Positions 17,019-25,071 of a stretch of DNA of 42,194 bases are shown here, piece after piece (position 1 is the first letter of the stretch; every line of letters begins with the position of its first letter). Position numbers and translations under genes: made by a program. Location: assembly GCA_021817605.1 (NCBI GenBank), contig JAKAUN010000003.1:1-42194 (forward strand). The letters are read 5' to 3'. A model generated the notes under the pieces. It did not search any database, was not told where the DNA came from, and saw only the letters and a program-made list of their open reading frames with translations. Source of the DNA: Thermoplasmata archaeon (lineage in GTDB: Archaea > Thermoplasmatota > Thermoplasmata > Lutacidiplasmatales > UBA184).

Positions 17019-17978
17019 GTGGTTCGGAGCCGCGAGCACTTCCACCTAGAGGAGATCGCCGACGGAGTCCATGTCGCCCTCGCGACGGCCGACGGCTACG
17101 GGCTCTGCAACGCGGCCATCGTCGACCTCGATCCCGTCACCCTCGTGTTCGATGCCATGCTCACGCCCGAGGCGGGTGAGGCGCTGGCTCACGCCGCCCG
17201 TCGCCTTACCGGCCGCCCCGTCGACCTGCTCGTGAACAGCCACTATCACGGTGACCACGTCCGAGGCAACGCAGCGGTCGGCGCGCGTCACATCGTTTCG
17301 ACCCACCGGGTGCGGGAGCTCGTGCTCGAGCGCGCGGCCGCCCATCTACTCTCCGACCGAAAAGCCGCTCCCGCAGAGCTCGAGAGGATCGCGCGAGAGG
17401 AGGGGACGAGCACCCCTTTCGACCGGACGGTCCAGGAGGCATGGATGCGTGGCATCCTCGCCACCCCCGCCGACCTCAGGGTGCCTCCTCCGGACCTCAC
17501 GTTCGCCGAGGAGCTGGTCGTCCGCGGGGCACACCGCACGGCGCGAATCCTCTCCTTCGGGGGCGGCCACTCTCCGAGCGACGCCCTCGTCTACCTCCCG
17601 GAGGAGCGGCACGTGTTCCTCGGGGACCTCCTCTCGGTGGGGTTCCATCCGTCGCTCGGCGACGGCGACCTCCATGCCCTCGACCGGATCCTGGGTAGGA
17701 TCGAGGAGCTCCCGGTGGATCGGGCTTTGCCCGGGCACGGACCGGTCGGCGACCTCGCAAGCATCCGCCGGATGCGCGACTACGTGGGCAGCGTGACGCG
17801 TCAGGCTCTTGCGGCGCGGAAGGAGGGCCTACGACGGGACGAGCTCGATCGTTTCGCACCCGAACCGCCGTTCCGGGACTGGGCTTTGCTCTCGATGTAC
17901 CGGGAGAACCTCGCCTTCGCCTACGCGTCGCTTCCCGAAGCGCCAGAGGCGGGCCCCGGGCGGGCGTCTCCCTCCTGA
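17019..17978 (+). CDS. Metallo-beta-lactamase-fold hydrolase
   Basis: 319 residues from the GTG at 17019. The N-terminal beta-strands (IADGVHVALATADGYGLCNAAIV) lead to the metal motif NSHYHGDHVRGN (H-x-H-x-D-H, residues about 75-80). More ligands lie in GGGHSPSD, VFLGDLLSVG and LPGHGPVGD. A C-terminal helical part includes RDYVGSVTRQALAARKEGL. It binds one or two metal ions and probably hydrolyses an ester, thioester or lactam; no subgroup-specific feature (glyoxalase II, RNase Z, AHL lactonase) is evident. No signal peptide, so probably cytoplasmic. It is isolated from its neighbours. Confidence 0.9.
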   Translation: MVRSREHFHLEEIADGVHVALATADGYGLCNAAIVDLDPVTLVFDAMLTPEAGEALAHAARRLTGRPVDLLVNSHYHGDHVRGNAAVGARHIVSTHRVRELVLERAAAHLLSDRKAAPAELERIAREEGTSTPFDRTVQEAWMRGILATPADLRVPPPDLTFAEELVVRGAHRTARILSFGGGHSPSDALVYLPEERHVFLGDLLSVGFHPSLGDGDLHALDRILGRIEELPVDRALPGHGPVGDLASIRRMRDYVGSVTRQALAARKEGLRRDELDRFAPEPPFRDWALLSMYRENLAFAYASLPEAPEAGPGRASPS

Positions 17979-18600
17979 GCTGGCCCGGAAGCGAACGCCC
18001 CGTGGCCCGTGGCAGGCGGTCGGTCCGCTCGGGGGTTTCCGTAGGCCAGCCGCGGCGGGGCCGTCGCCTCGCCCGCCGGGGAGGGCGGGAACAGACCAAG
18101 GGCCGCGACGGAGGTGGCAGGCTCGGCCCAAATAGCGCCCGCGGCCCAGCCCCATGCGAGATCGCCCCGTGCTCCGGTCTCGGTAGGTTGCCGTTGGGGT
18201 GACGGAGCTTGGTCCCAACCCAACGGACGATGACCTGGGGAACACGCCAGAGTAGGTCCTCGCGAGCCCCTGGACACCTCATCCGCGGAGGTGAAAGCGG
18301 CCAGTAGCTACGATCCGCCTCTGGGCGGAACGGGACGCCGGCGAACTTGCCCCAGGCGGGTATCCTTCCCGAGTACCCCGTCCCAACTCCCGAGGCCGGC
18401 CGGAGACGGGCGGTGGCGTGTCCGCGCCAGGACCTCGGGTAGAACGTGACGCTCGTCAGGAACCACGTTTACGGCTTCCGCTGGGTTCTCGCAGCTGGAC
18501 GCGAGGGAGCTGCTCGGCACTACGCAGACCCTCCCGCGTCGCAGCGGTGCGCGTCGTGGGCGCCCTCTCAAGGTAATGAGCCTCCAAGCGCTTCTTTGGC
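17979..18600. other. Stretch without a recognised gene
   Basis: About 620 bases, GC-rich, with only low-complexity open frames. No promoter-like A/T patch before msrB and no RNA gene were found. Confidence 0.45.
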
Positions 18601-19008
18601 GTGGTCGAGAGCCCCGCCCGCCCTTGGCGACGCCTTTCCCGTGAGGAGGAGGCCGTCATCGTCCGTCGCGGGACCGAGCCGCCGTTCTCGGGGGAGTACG
18701 ACCACCTCTTTGCGGCCGGGAGCTACGAGTGCCGGCGCTGCGGCTCGCAGCTCTACCGGTCCGGCGACAAGTTCGACAGCGGCTGCGGATGGCCAAGCTT
18801 CGATCAGGAACTTCCCGGAGCGGTGCGGCGCCTTTCCGATCCGGACGGACTCCGCATCGAGATTCGGTGCGCCGCCTGCGACGCCCATCTGGGCCACGTT
18901 TTCGAGGGCGAGGGATTCACGCCGCGCAACACGCGACACTGCGTCAACTCGCTTTCTCTCCGCTTCGTGCCCGCGAGCCCCACGTCTACGACCCTGCCGA
19001 AGACCTGA
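18601..19008 (+). CDS. msrB: Peptide-methionine (R)-S-oxide reductase
   Basis: 135 residues from a GTG at 18601. MsrB repairs the R-form of methionine sulfoxide. All landmarks are present: [22 protein letters not shown] (first zinc pair), [30 protein letters not shown] (second zinc pair and active-site strand) and the catalytic Cys in [11 protein letters not shown], where relatives usually have RYCxNS. Length fits a stand-alone MsrB. The MsrA counterpart is at 22033-22605, not in the same operon. The C-terminal 10 residues are Ser/Thr/Pro-rich. Confidence 0.94.
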   Translation: MVESPARPWRRLSREEEAVIVRRGTEPPFSGEYDHLFAAGSYECRRCGSQLYRSGDKFDSGCGWPSFDQELPGAVRRLSDPDGLRIEIRCAACDAHLGHVFEGEGFTPRNTRHCVNSLSLRFVPASPTSTTLPKT

Positions 19009-19115
19009 ACGGACGACCCCCTCGCCCACGAGGGGGAAGACGCGTGCGAAGGTCCGAGACGGTCTTTCGCCCCTAGCAAGCCGTGGGAGGGCTCGCCCTC
19101 GGGGCGGGATCCGGC

Positions 19116-19259
19116 CTACTTGACGATCGTGGAGAAGCTGTACTTCGCGGCCTCGGTGTGCTGCATGAGGTGTTCGCCAATCTCGTCGCCCTTGAGCGAC
19201 TGAAAGCCGCAGACCAGGCAGCGGTAGAGCACGAGCTCGTTGGGGCGGGGACCGACCAT
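19116..19259 (-). CDS. 47-residue single C2H2 zinc-finger protein
   Basis: A very short gene: ATG at 19257-19259, TAG at 19116-19118. The protein reads MVGPRPNELVLYRCLVCGFQ and continues SLKGDEIGEHLMQHTEAAKY before a short tail. The finger is C-x2-C-x12-H-x3-H with an aromatic residue before the first Cys. Composition is not low-complexity, unlike the frames around it, which supports a real gene. Function unknown; it could be a small DNA- or protein-binding factor. It shares the style, not the sequence, of the two-finger protein at 10291. Confidence 0.65.
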   Translation of the reverse strand: MVGPRPNELVLYRCLVCGFQSLKGDEIGEHLMQHTEAAKYSFSTIVK

Positions 19260-19469
19260 ATCGGGCGGGGGCGGGGGCGACATCGAGTTCCAGTAGCGAC
19301 GACCGGTTCAAAAGACGTACCGTTCGACTGGAATGTTTCCCGGCGGCGCTCGGAGCGGCCCGGGCCGCCCCGCTTGCGGGTCCGAAACCCGCGCGGGCGC
19401 CGTGCGCGACGCCGACGCAACCGCGGTCCCGGCGGAGCTATACCCCGTGGTGCCCGTGGACGCTGAGGA

Positions 19470-20912
19470 GTGGCCCGGATGTGCGCGTTTCGCTACCAGA
19501 GGACCCCGGTGCCCGAGGAATCGGGCAGCGAGCGCGCCGCGGGCTTCGGCGAGGTGCTCCACGCATACAGTCGCGAAGAGGCCGTCCTCGAGGCGCAGCG
19601 CTGCCTCCAGTGTGCGATGCCGTTCTGCGTGCAGGCCTGTCCGATCACCCAGGATTGCCGTGGCTACATCGCGCTGGTCGCGCAGGAACGCTTCGACGAC
19701 GCCGCTCGTCTCACCCTGCTCGACAACCCTCTCGCCACGGTCCTCTGCAAGACCTGTTACCACTACTGCGAGGAGGATTGCGTCATGGGCGGTCGCGGAA
19801 CCCCCATCGCCATCCGACACCTGAAACGCGCCGCACTCGAGCACGGGCGTTCGGATCTTCGCTACGTGCCGAGCCGGCCGAAGAGCGAGCGCGTCGCGGT
19901 CGTAGGCGCGGGTCCGGCCGGGCTCATGGCCGCCTGGGAGCTCGCGCTGCGCGGCTACCCGATCACCGTCTACGAGGAGAAGCCGTTCCTCGGCGGCCAG
20001 GTCGACACGATCCCACGCTACCACCTGGACGGCACCGAGCTCAACGCCGACCTCGCACGGTTCCACGACCTCGACGTGACGTTCGTCGGCGGGCAGAAGG
20101 CGGGGGTCGATTTTACTCCCGAAAGCCTGCTCTCGACGGGCTACCCGGCGGTCTACGTCGCCATCGGAGCCTCGGACCCAAGGGCGCTTGGGATACCGGG
20201 AGAGCATCTCCCGGGGGTCTTCTACGCTGTCCCTTTCCTGCTCGCGGTCAACATGGGACCCGAAGGGCTCCTCGGCCGGAAGGATCGGCGGATCGTCGTG
20301 GTTGGCGGGGGTGACGTGGCGCTGGACGCCGCGCGCTCGGCGCTCAGGCTGGCGCGGGACGCGACCGTGACCGTCGTCTATCGGCGCACGGAACGCGAGA
20401 TGCCTGCCGGCGGCGAGGAGGTCAGCGAAGGCACCGAGGAGGGGCTCCGTTTCCTCTTCGAGCGCGCGCCCGTGCGCATCGTAGGGACCTCCCAGGTCGA
20501 GGGGATCGTCCTGGAGACGATGCGACCCGGTCCACCGGATGCTTCCGGCCGCCCGAGCTCGGTGGTCGTGCCCGGATCGGAGGAGACCGTTGCGTGCGAC
20601 ACGATCATCGTCGCGGTAGGCGAGGCCGCCGACCTCCGGGGATTCCCCGCAGAGCTCGATCTTCGTCCGTCGCGGCACCCTTGGCCCGAAGGGACCAAGC
20701 CGGACTGGATGACGGATGTCGAGGGGGTCTTCGCGTCGGGAGGACGCTCGGTCGTCTACGCGATGGCGGCCGGCACGAAGGCCGCCGAGGCGATCGACGG
20801 CTACCTTGCGCGTCGCGCGGGACGGGAACCGACGCCCCGACCGGAACCTTTCGGACGACCCCAACGCCCGCCTCTCCCCTCGGGCTACGGCGGGCCGACC
20901 TGGACGCTGTAG
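19470..20912 (+). CDS. GltD-like Fe-S/FAD pyridine nucleotide oxidoreductase (copy 2)
   Basis: 480 residues from the GTG at 19470 (an ATG at 19479 is equally possible). The layout matches copy 1: Fe-S motifs CLQCAMPFCVQACPITQDC and CKTCYHYCEEDC, FAD loop VAVVGAGPAGLMAAWEL, NAD(P) loop VVVGGGDVALDAARSALRL, and C-terminal GVFASGGRSVVYAMAAGTKA. The Fe-S region and C-terminus are nearly identical between the copies, while the middle and N-terminus have drifted. A DUF6114-like gene follows after 10 bases and is likely co-transcribed. No glutamate synthase large subunit is nearby. Confidence 0.9.
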   Translation: MARMCAFRYQRTPVPEESGSERAAGFGEVLHAYSREEAVLEAQRCLQCAMPFCVQACPITQDCRGYIALVAQERFDDAARLTLLDNPLATVLCKTCYHYCEEDCVMGGRGTPIAIRHLKRAALEHGRSDLRYVPSRPKSERVAVVGAGPAGLMAAWELALRGYPITVYEEKPFLGGQVDTIPRYHLDGTELNADLARFHDLDVTFVGGQKAGVDFTPESLLSTGYPAVYVAIGASDPRALGIPGEHLPGVFYAVPFLLAVNMGPEGLLGRKDRRIVVVGGGDVALDAARSALRLARDATVTVVYRRTEREMPAGGEEVSEGTEEGLRFLFERAPVRIVGTSQVEGIVLETMRPGPPDASGRPSSVVVPGSEETVACDTIIVAVGEAADLRGFPAELDLRPSRHPWPEGTKPDWMTDVEGVFASGGRSVVYAMAAGTKAAEAIDGYLARRAGREPTPRPEPFGRPQRPPLPSGYGGPTWTL

Positions 20913-20922
20913 AAGGTTCCAC

Positions 20923-21327
20923 GTGAACGCGACGACGACCCCTGTCCGGTTCGAGCGGCGGCCGGCGTTCGCCGCGATGCTCACCGTCCTCGGCGGGCTT
21001 TTCGTGGTCGGTGGCGCCTGGACCCTGGTCTCGTCCGAGACGGCGCTCGACCGGGTCTTCGCCCTCGGGCCGCTCTACCGTGCCGGGGTGGTCGTGGGCG
21101 TATTGCTCGTGGCGTTCGGCGGCCTCGGGCTGGCCGTCCCCAGGACCCATCGGGCCGCGGGAGCTGTTGTGCTCGCGCTCGCGACGCTGAGCATTCCCCT
21201 TGCCTTCGGTGGGTTCGTCGCCGGCTTCGTCCTTTCGGTGATGGGCGGGACGTTTACCTTCCTCGGACCGACAAGCGCTCGGTCCGGGCTCCGCCCCACG
21301 CCGGTCAGGGGTTTTGGCCGGCGGTGA
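20923..21327 (+). CDS. DUF6114-like membrane protein
   Basis: 134 residues from a GTG at 20923, ten bases after the preceding stop. The start VRFERRPAFAAMLTVLGGLF and the ending GGFVAGFVLSVMGGTFTFLGP resemble DUF6114 membrane proteins. Four hydrophobic segments are visible (starting near residues 15, 47, 72 and 90). Function unknown. Its position behind the GltD-like gene suggests co-transcription but says little about the role. Confidence 0.7.
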   Translation: MNATTTPVRFERRPAFAAMLTVLGGLFVVGGAWTLVSSETALDRVFALGPLYRAGVVVGVLLVAFGGLGLAVPRTHRAAGAVVLALATLSIPLAFGGFVAGFVLSVMGGTFTFLGPTSARSGLRPTPVRGFGRR

Positions 21328-21442
21328 CCGCAGTCGTGCGCAGGCCCCGTGCCCGTCAGATCCCTTGGGGAAGCGCCCGGACCCCGTCCGGGGGCGTTGG
21401 GCTCCCCTACCGGGTCGTGGCGAGCCCACCTCGTCGACGCCG

Positions 21443-22036
21443 ATGAGCGGAGCCGGCGAGCTGCTAATCGGCCTGGCTCTCGGCGCGTCGCTCTCGGTCC
21501 CCCCGGGGCCGATGAACGCCTGGATCGCCGCGGCCTCCACCCGCTCCTACCGCGCGGGAGTAACGACCGGGCTTGGAGCGGTGAGCGCGGACGCCGTCCT
21601 CGGTGCGGTCGTCTACGCCCTCGACCGGACGGTCGTGCTGGGCTCCGTCCTTCCTCTCGTCTACGCCCTCGGCGCCGGGGTCATGGTCTACTTCGCGGTG
21701 CGCCTCCTCCGCGGGAGAAACCGGGCCGATCCCGGTTCGGGGGACCTCCTCACGTTCTCGCGGGCGCTCGCCCTCGGGCTGTCGAACCCGTTCCAGGTCC
21801 TCTGGTGGCTCACGGCCGGCGTCGCCTTCGCCTACCTCGGCGGGGCCGTCCTCCTCGTGGGGCTCTTCGGCGCGATCGCCCTGTGGGTGCTCGGCTTTCC
21901 GCGGGCGGTCCGGGAGGGAGTCCGTCGGTCGGAGAAGGTCGAACGGGCGGTCGTGATCGTCTCGGCGGCCGTGCTCGCCGGGTTCGCCGCCTACTTTGGG
22001 CTGCTAGCCGTGGTACTCGGGGCAGCTTCGCTCTAA
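21443..22036 (+). CDS. LysE/RhtB-type amino acid exporter
   Basis: 197 residues from the ATG at 21443; the frame is open upstream, but that part is not hydrophobic. The N-terminal helix LLIGLALGASLSVPPGPMNAWI carries the PGP motif of LysE-family exporters. Five or six membrane helices follow, including GLGAVSADAVLGAVVYAL, a Gly-rich central helix, GLSNPFQVLWWLTAG (a conserved NP near the second half) and a hydrophobic C-terminus. These proteins export basic or neutral amino acids or related compounds. The end overlaps msrA by four bases, tail to tail. Confidence 0.85.
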   Translation: MSGAGELLIGLALGASLSVPPGPMNAWIAAASTRSYRAGVTTGLGAVSADAVLGAVVYALDRTVVLGSVLPLVYALGAGVMVYFAVRLLRGRNRADPGSGDLLTFSRALALGLSNPFQVLWWLTAGVAFAYLGGAVLLVGLFGAIALWVLGFPRAVREGVRRSEKVERAVVIVSAAVLAGFAAYFGLLAVVLGAASL

Positions 22037-22605
22037 GCCGATGCGAAACGGATGCGCGCGGCGTGCTCCTTGCGGAACTTCTCGAGCTTCGGCGCGATGA
22101 CCGCTTGGCAGTAGGCCTTCTCCGGGTTGCGTCGGAAGTACTGGCGGTGGTATTCCTCGGCCGGGAAGAACTCGGTGAACGGGACGAGCTCGGTGACGAT
22201 CTTGCGCCGCCAGAGCCCCGCGGAGCGGAGCTCGCGCAGGGCGGCCTCGGCCGTCGCCTTCTGCTCGGCGGAGTGGTAGAAGATCGCCGAGCGGTACTGC
22301 GCGCCAACGTCGTTGCCCTGCCGATTGAGCGAAGTCGGGTCGTGCGTGGTGAGGAAGACGATCAAGAGGTCGTGGTAGGAGACGGTCGCCGGGTCGAAAG
22401 TGACCTGGACGACCTCGGCGTGACCGGTCCGCCCCGTGCAGACCTCCTCGTAGCTCGGGCTGCGGACGCTCCCCCCCGCGTACCCCGGGACCACCTCGCT
22501 CACTCCCTTGAGCTCGGAGAAGACCGCCTCGGTACACCAGAAGCAGCCGCCCGCGAGGGTGGCGACCTCGGTCACGGTGCCGGAGCTTGGAGGCGACGGC
22601 TGCAT
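22033..22605 (-). CDS. msrA: Peptide-methionine (S)-S-oxide reductase
   Basis: 190 residues from the ATG at 22605. It reduces the S-form of methionine sulfoxide. The active site LAGGCFWCTEAVF (Cys about 21) is followed by VVPGYAGG, YEEVCTGRTGHAEVVQVTFDP, FLTTHDPTSLNRQGNDVGAQYRS and the C-terminal EEYHRQYFRRNPEKAYC, which carries a likely resolving Cys. It is the last gene of a minus-strand series reaching back to 26382 with gaps of 45-95 bases. Confidence 0.95.
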   Translation of the reverse strand: MQPSPPSSGTVTEVATLAGGCFWCTEAVFSELKGVSEVVPGYAGGSVRSPSYEEVCTGRTGHAEVVQVTFDPATVSYHDLLIVFLTTHDPTSLNRQGNDVGAQYRSAIFYHSAEQKATAEAALRELRSAGLWRRKIVTELVPFTEFFPAEEYHRQYFRRNPEKAYCQAVIAPKLEKFRKEHAARIRFASA

Positions 22606-22660
22606 GGCGCTCGTACGACGACCCGAGGAGGACAAGACGGTTCCGTGCGCCGAGGGTCGC

Positions 22661-23389
22661 TCACCCGGCCGAGGGGGCGGGGTGACCGCTGCGCACCCGG
22701 GCTCCCTGCCAGACGAGGGCGGGGGCCGCGACTCCGGCGAGCGCGGCGACCAGGCCCGTGTAGGTCGCGCCGTGCAGGAGGTAGACGAGGCTGACGAACG
22801 GCAGGAGCAGCAGGACGAGGAGCGCGCCGTAGAGAGCTGCCGCCGCGCCGAGGGTCTCCGCCCGGTAATGTCGACCCGCCAGCCGGAGGCCCACCACCAC
22901 TCCCACGCCGCCGGCCCAGACGAGCCAGAAGCCGGTGACGGCGACCCAGGCGACCTCCGGCGCGCTCGACCGTACGCAGACGTAGACATCGGACGGGTCA
23001 CCCGAGAGGCACCGCACCAGGGAACCGGGGCCTCCGAGCAACCAGGCAAACACCGCGAGGAGGGCGACCGTCCCTATGGACCCGAGACGGCAGAGCAGGA
23101 CCGCGGCGCGCAGCCGCGGATCGGCATGGCGAAGGCGCGTGAACGCCCGTCGGTAGAGCAGGAAGGTCACGAGCACCCCCAGGCTGCCCGCAAGGGCAAG
23201 AGCGCCGACCGCGTGCAGGAGGCTCAAGTTCAGGACGAAGAGCCGCGTCGCGGCAGAGGAGCCTACCAACAGGACCCACGGGAGGGCCAGCGCAAGGAGG
23301 GCGGAGGCGACCCCGATGGCGCCCCCGGCTCGGAGGGTCCCGGCGGCCTTGGCCTCCTCCGTCGACCGGACCGGAAGCTCGACGGCCAT
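22661..23389 (-). CDS. Polytopic membrane protein, function unknown
   Basis: 242 residues from the ATG at 23389. About six transmembrane segments: GGAIGVASALLALALPWVLL, VLNLSLLHAVGALALAGSLG with VLVTFLLY, SIGTVALLAVFAWLLGG, WVAVTGFWLVWAGGVGVVVG, LGAAAALYGALLVLLLLPFV and GLVAALAGVAAPALVW. A short extracytoplasmic loop between helices three and four contains two Cys (RCLSGDPSDVYVCVRSS), which could form a disulfide. No known transporter motif. It sits 55 bases upstream of msrA on the same strand. Confidence 0.75.
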   Translation of the reverse strand: MAVELPVRSTEEAKAAGTLRAGGAIGVASALLALALPWVLLVGSSAATRLFVLNLSLLHAVGALALAGSLGVLVTFLLYRRAFTRLRHADPRLRAAVLLCRLGSIGTVALLAVFAWLLGGPGSLVRCLSGDPSDVYVCVRSSAPEVAWVAVTGFWLVWAGGVGVVVGLRLAGRHYRAETLGAAAALYGALLVLLLLPFVSLVYLLHGATYTGLVAALAGVAAPALVWQGARVRSGHPAPSAG

Positions 23390-23469
23390 TGGCTAGCTAC
23401 CTCGTCCCGTCGTCGCGCCGGGGAAGGGTCGGGGCCGCGGTTCGGGCCGACGAGGGAGGCCGATGGCCT

Positions 23470-23922
23470 TCAACGCCGCACGACGAACTGGACCTCGGTC
23501 CGCGCCCAGGCGCGGGGGTCCCTCCAGGGGTTGGCCGGGTAGATCTCACGGGAGCCTCCGACCGAGCGGATCTCCTTCTCTCGTCGGCGCCATCGTAGCC
23601 AGTCGGAGAGCCCGTGGTAGATCACGCGAGGCGAGATCTCCTCCGGGTCGAACACGACGCGGGCGACCGAGGTCGGCCTGAGGGTCTTGAGACGAATTCC
23701 CTTCGAGCCGCGCACCGTCCCTTTCACTTCGATCGCCGCCTCCCAGCGGCGCTCGCCGCATTCACGGAAGACATAGCGCCCCGGCCGGGCGCCGGCGTCC
23801 TTGATCCACCGCTCGACGCGCTCGAACTGCGCGCGGATCTTCTTCTCGTTCCAGGGCCCCTTCCACTCGAGCGAGGCGACCTTGAAGCCCGGGCTCCTTG
23901 CGAAGCTGAAGTCTACGGTCAT
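23470..23922 (-). CDS. GyrI-like small-molecule-binding domain protein
   Basis: 150 residues from the ATG at 23922. The sequence starts VDFSFARSPGFKVASLEWKG, then NEKKIRAQFERVERWIKDAG, YVFRECGERRWEAAIEVKG and LKTLRPTSVARVVFDPEEIS: the beta-alpha-beta order of one half of the GyrI/SOUL ligand-binding fold, repeated in the second half with VIYHGLSDWLRWR. Stand-alone GyrI-like proteins bind or hydrolyse hydrophobic toxic compounds. No HTH is attached. A TATA-like box about 33 bases upstream suggests leaderless transcription, independent of moaA. Confidence 0.8.
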   Translation of the reverse strand: MTVDFSFARSPGFKVASLEWKGPWNEKKIRAQFERVERWIKDAGARPGRYVFRECGERRWEAAIEVKGTVRGSKGIRLKTLRPTSVARVVFDPEEISPRVIYHGLSDWLRWRRREKEIRSVGGSREIYPANPWRDPRAWARTEVQFVVRR

Positions 23923-23950
23923 GCGGCCACCGAACCCCGAGACGCCGCGC

Positions 23951-23960
23951 GATATTACAC
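23951..23960 (-). promoter_or_regulatory. TATA-like box for the GyrI-like gene
   Basis: The minus strand reads GTGTAATATC, centred about 33 bases before the ATG at 23922; the surroundings are GC-rich. Spacing fits a transcript that starts close to the ATG. Confidence 0.5.
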
Positions 23961-24016
23961 CGTTCCCCTACGGCGAGAGACGCGGCAGGCGACCGTGCCG
24001 CTCCGAGCCGGAGACG

Positions 24017-25000
24017 CTACGGAACCACGGGAAGTGTGGCGCCCGTGTCCGGACGGTACGGCGGCGGCGCGGTGCGGCCCCGCGGCGGTTCGGTGACGTA
24101 GACGCCGTAGAAGGGGACCCTATGCGCCACGACCCTGCGGAACGCCTCGCGCAGCTCCGCGTCGCTGAGGCCACGGGTGGCGACGAGGTCGTCGTTGCGA
24201 TTGAGGCAGCCCTTGAGCTCGCCCTTGTGCGTTACGCGGAGCCGGTGGCAGTTCGCGCAGAACTCCGGGTTGTAGACCGGATCGACCAGCTCGACCTCCG
24301 TCCGGCCGAACAGGTAGACCCTCCGGTGGTGCATTTCACGGATCAGGGCCCCGGAGGCGTGCTCCTCGAGCCAGGCACGCACCCGGGCGATGTCGGCCGC
24401 GACGGTTTGATGGGCCGCGAGTTCGGGCATGAACTGGATGAGCTGAAGCTTGAGTCCCTCGGTCGCCCCGACGTACTCGATCATCTTCGGAATGCTCTGG
24501 ACGGTCGTGCCGAAGACCACCATGTTGAGCTTCACGGGGGTGAGACCCTCGTGCAGGGCGGCGCGCACGCCGCGGAGCACGGGGCGAAGCGCCCCGTGGC
24601 GTATCGAGCGGAACTCGGCCGGGTCGGTCGTGTCGACCGAGACGTTGACCCGCTTGAGGCCGGCCTCCCGGAGCGAACCGGCCCGGGTCTCGAGAAGGGA
24701 GCCGTTGGTGGTGAGCGAGACGTCCGGGATCTGGCGAACGGTCCGCTGGACGATCTCCTCGAGGTCGTCGCGCACCAGCGGCTCGCCGCCGGTGAACTTG
24801 ACCGAGCGGATGCCGAACTCGCGGGCGACCCCGACCAGCCGCTCGACCTCGAGGGGGGCGATCTCCTCGTCGTGCGGTGCCCCGGGCCGGGCGACGGGTC
24901 CGAGCCCTTCGTCGTGGCAGTAGATGCAGGAGAAGTTGCAGCGACGGGTGACGCTGACCCGAAGGTCGGTCACCTGACGGCCGTAGGCGTCCGAGAGCAT
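24017..25000 (-). CDS. moaA: GTP 3',8-cyclase (molybdenum cofactor synthesis, MoaA-type radical SAM enzyme)
   Basis: 327 residues from the ATG at 25000. The N-terminal radical-SAM cluster is CNFSCIYC (Cys 21, 25, 28) after LRVSVTRR, with VKFTGGEPLVRDDL as the SAM motif. The second cluster site, FCANCHRLRVTHKGELKGCL, has C-x2-C-x13-C and the RLR pair that contacts GTP. The enzyme turns GTP into the cyclic precursor used for molybdopterin. The C-terminus ends in a Pro/Arg/Thr tail without the GG pair found at the end of many MoaA proteins. No other moa gene is nearby. A TATA-like box lies just upstream. Confidence 0.93.
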   Translation of the reverse strand: MLSDAYGRQVTDLRVSVTRRCNFSCIYCHDEGLGPVARPGAPHDEEIAPLEVERLVGVAREFGIRSVKFTGGEPLVRDDLEEIVQRTVRQIPDVSLTTNGSLLETRAGSLREAGLKRVNVSVDTTDPAEFRSIRHGALRPVLRGVRAALHEGLTPVKLNMVVFGTTVQSIPKMIEYVGATEGLKLQLIQFMPELAAHQTVAADIARVRAWLEEHASGALIREMHHRRVYLFGRTEVELVDPVYNPEFCANCHRLRVTHKGELKGCLNRNDDLVATRGLSDAELREAFRRVVAHRVPFYGVYVTEPPRGRTAPPPYRPDTGATLPVVP

Positions 25001-25024
25001 CTGCGAACACGCTAGGTGCCCCGG

Positions 25025-25033
25025 GGTAATAGC
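25025..25033 (-). promoter_or_regulatory. TATA-like box for moaA
   Basis: GCTATTACC on the minus strand, centred about 29 bases before the moaA ATG. It supports a leaderless transcript starting at moaA. Confidence 0.45.
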
Positions 25034-25071
25034 GCGGTGCGTGGCCCGAGCCCCGTGCGCGGGAGGGGAGC

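Noticed and set aside
19308-20984. A 558-codon open frame antisense to the second GltD-like gene
   Set aside because: Shadow of the real gene; no motif, and composition typical of mirror frames.
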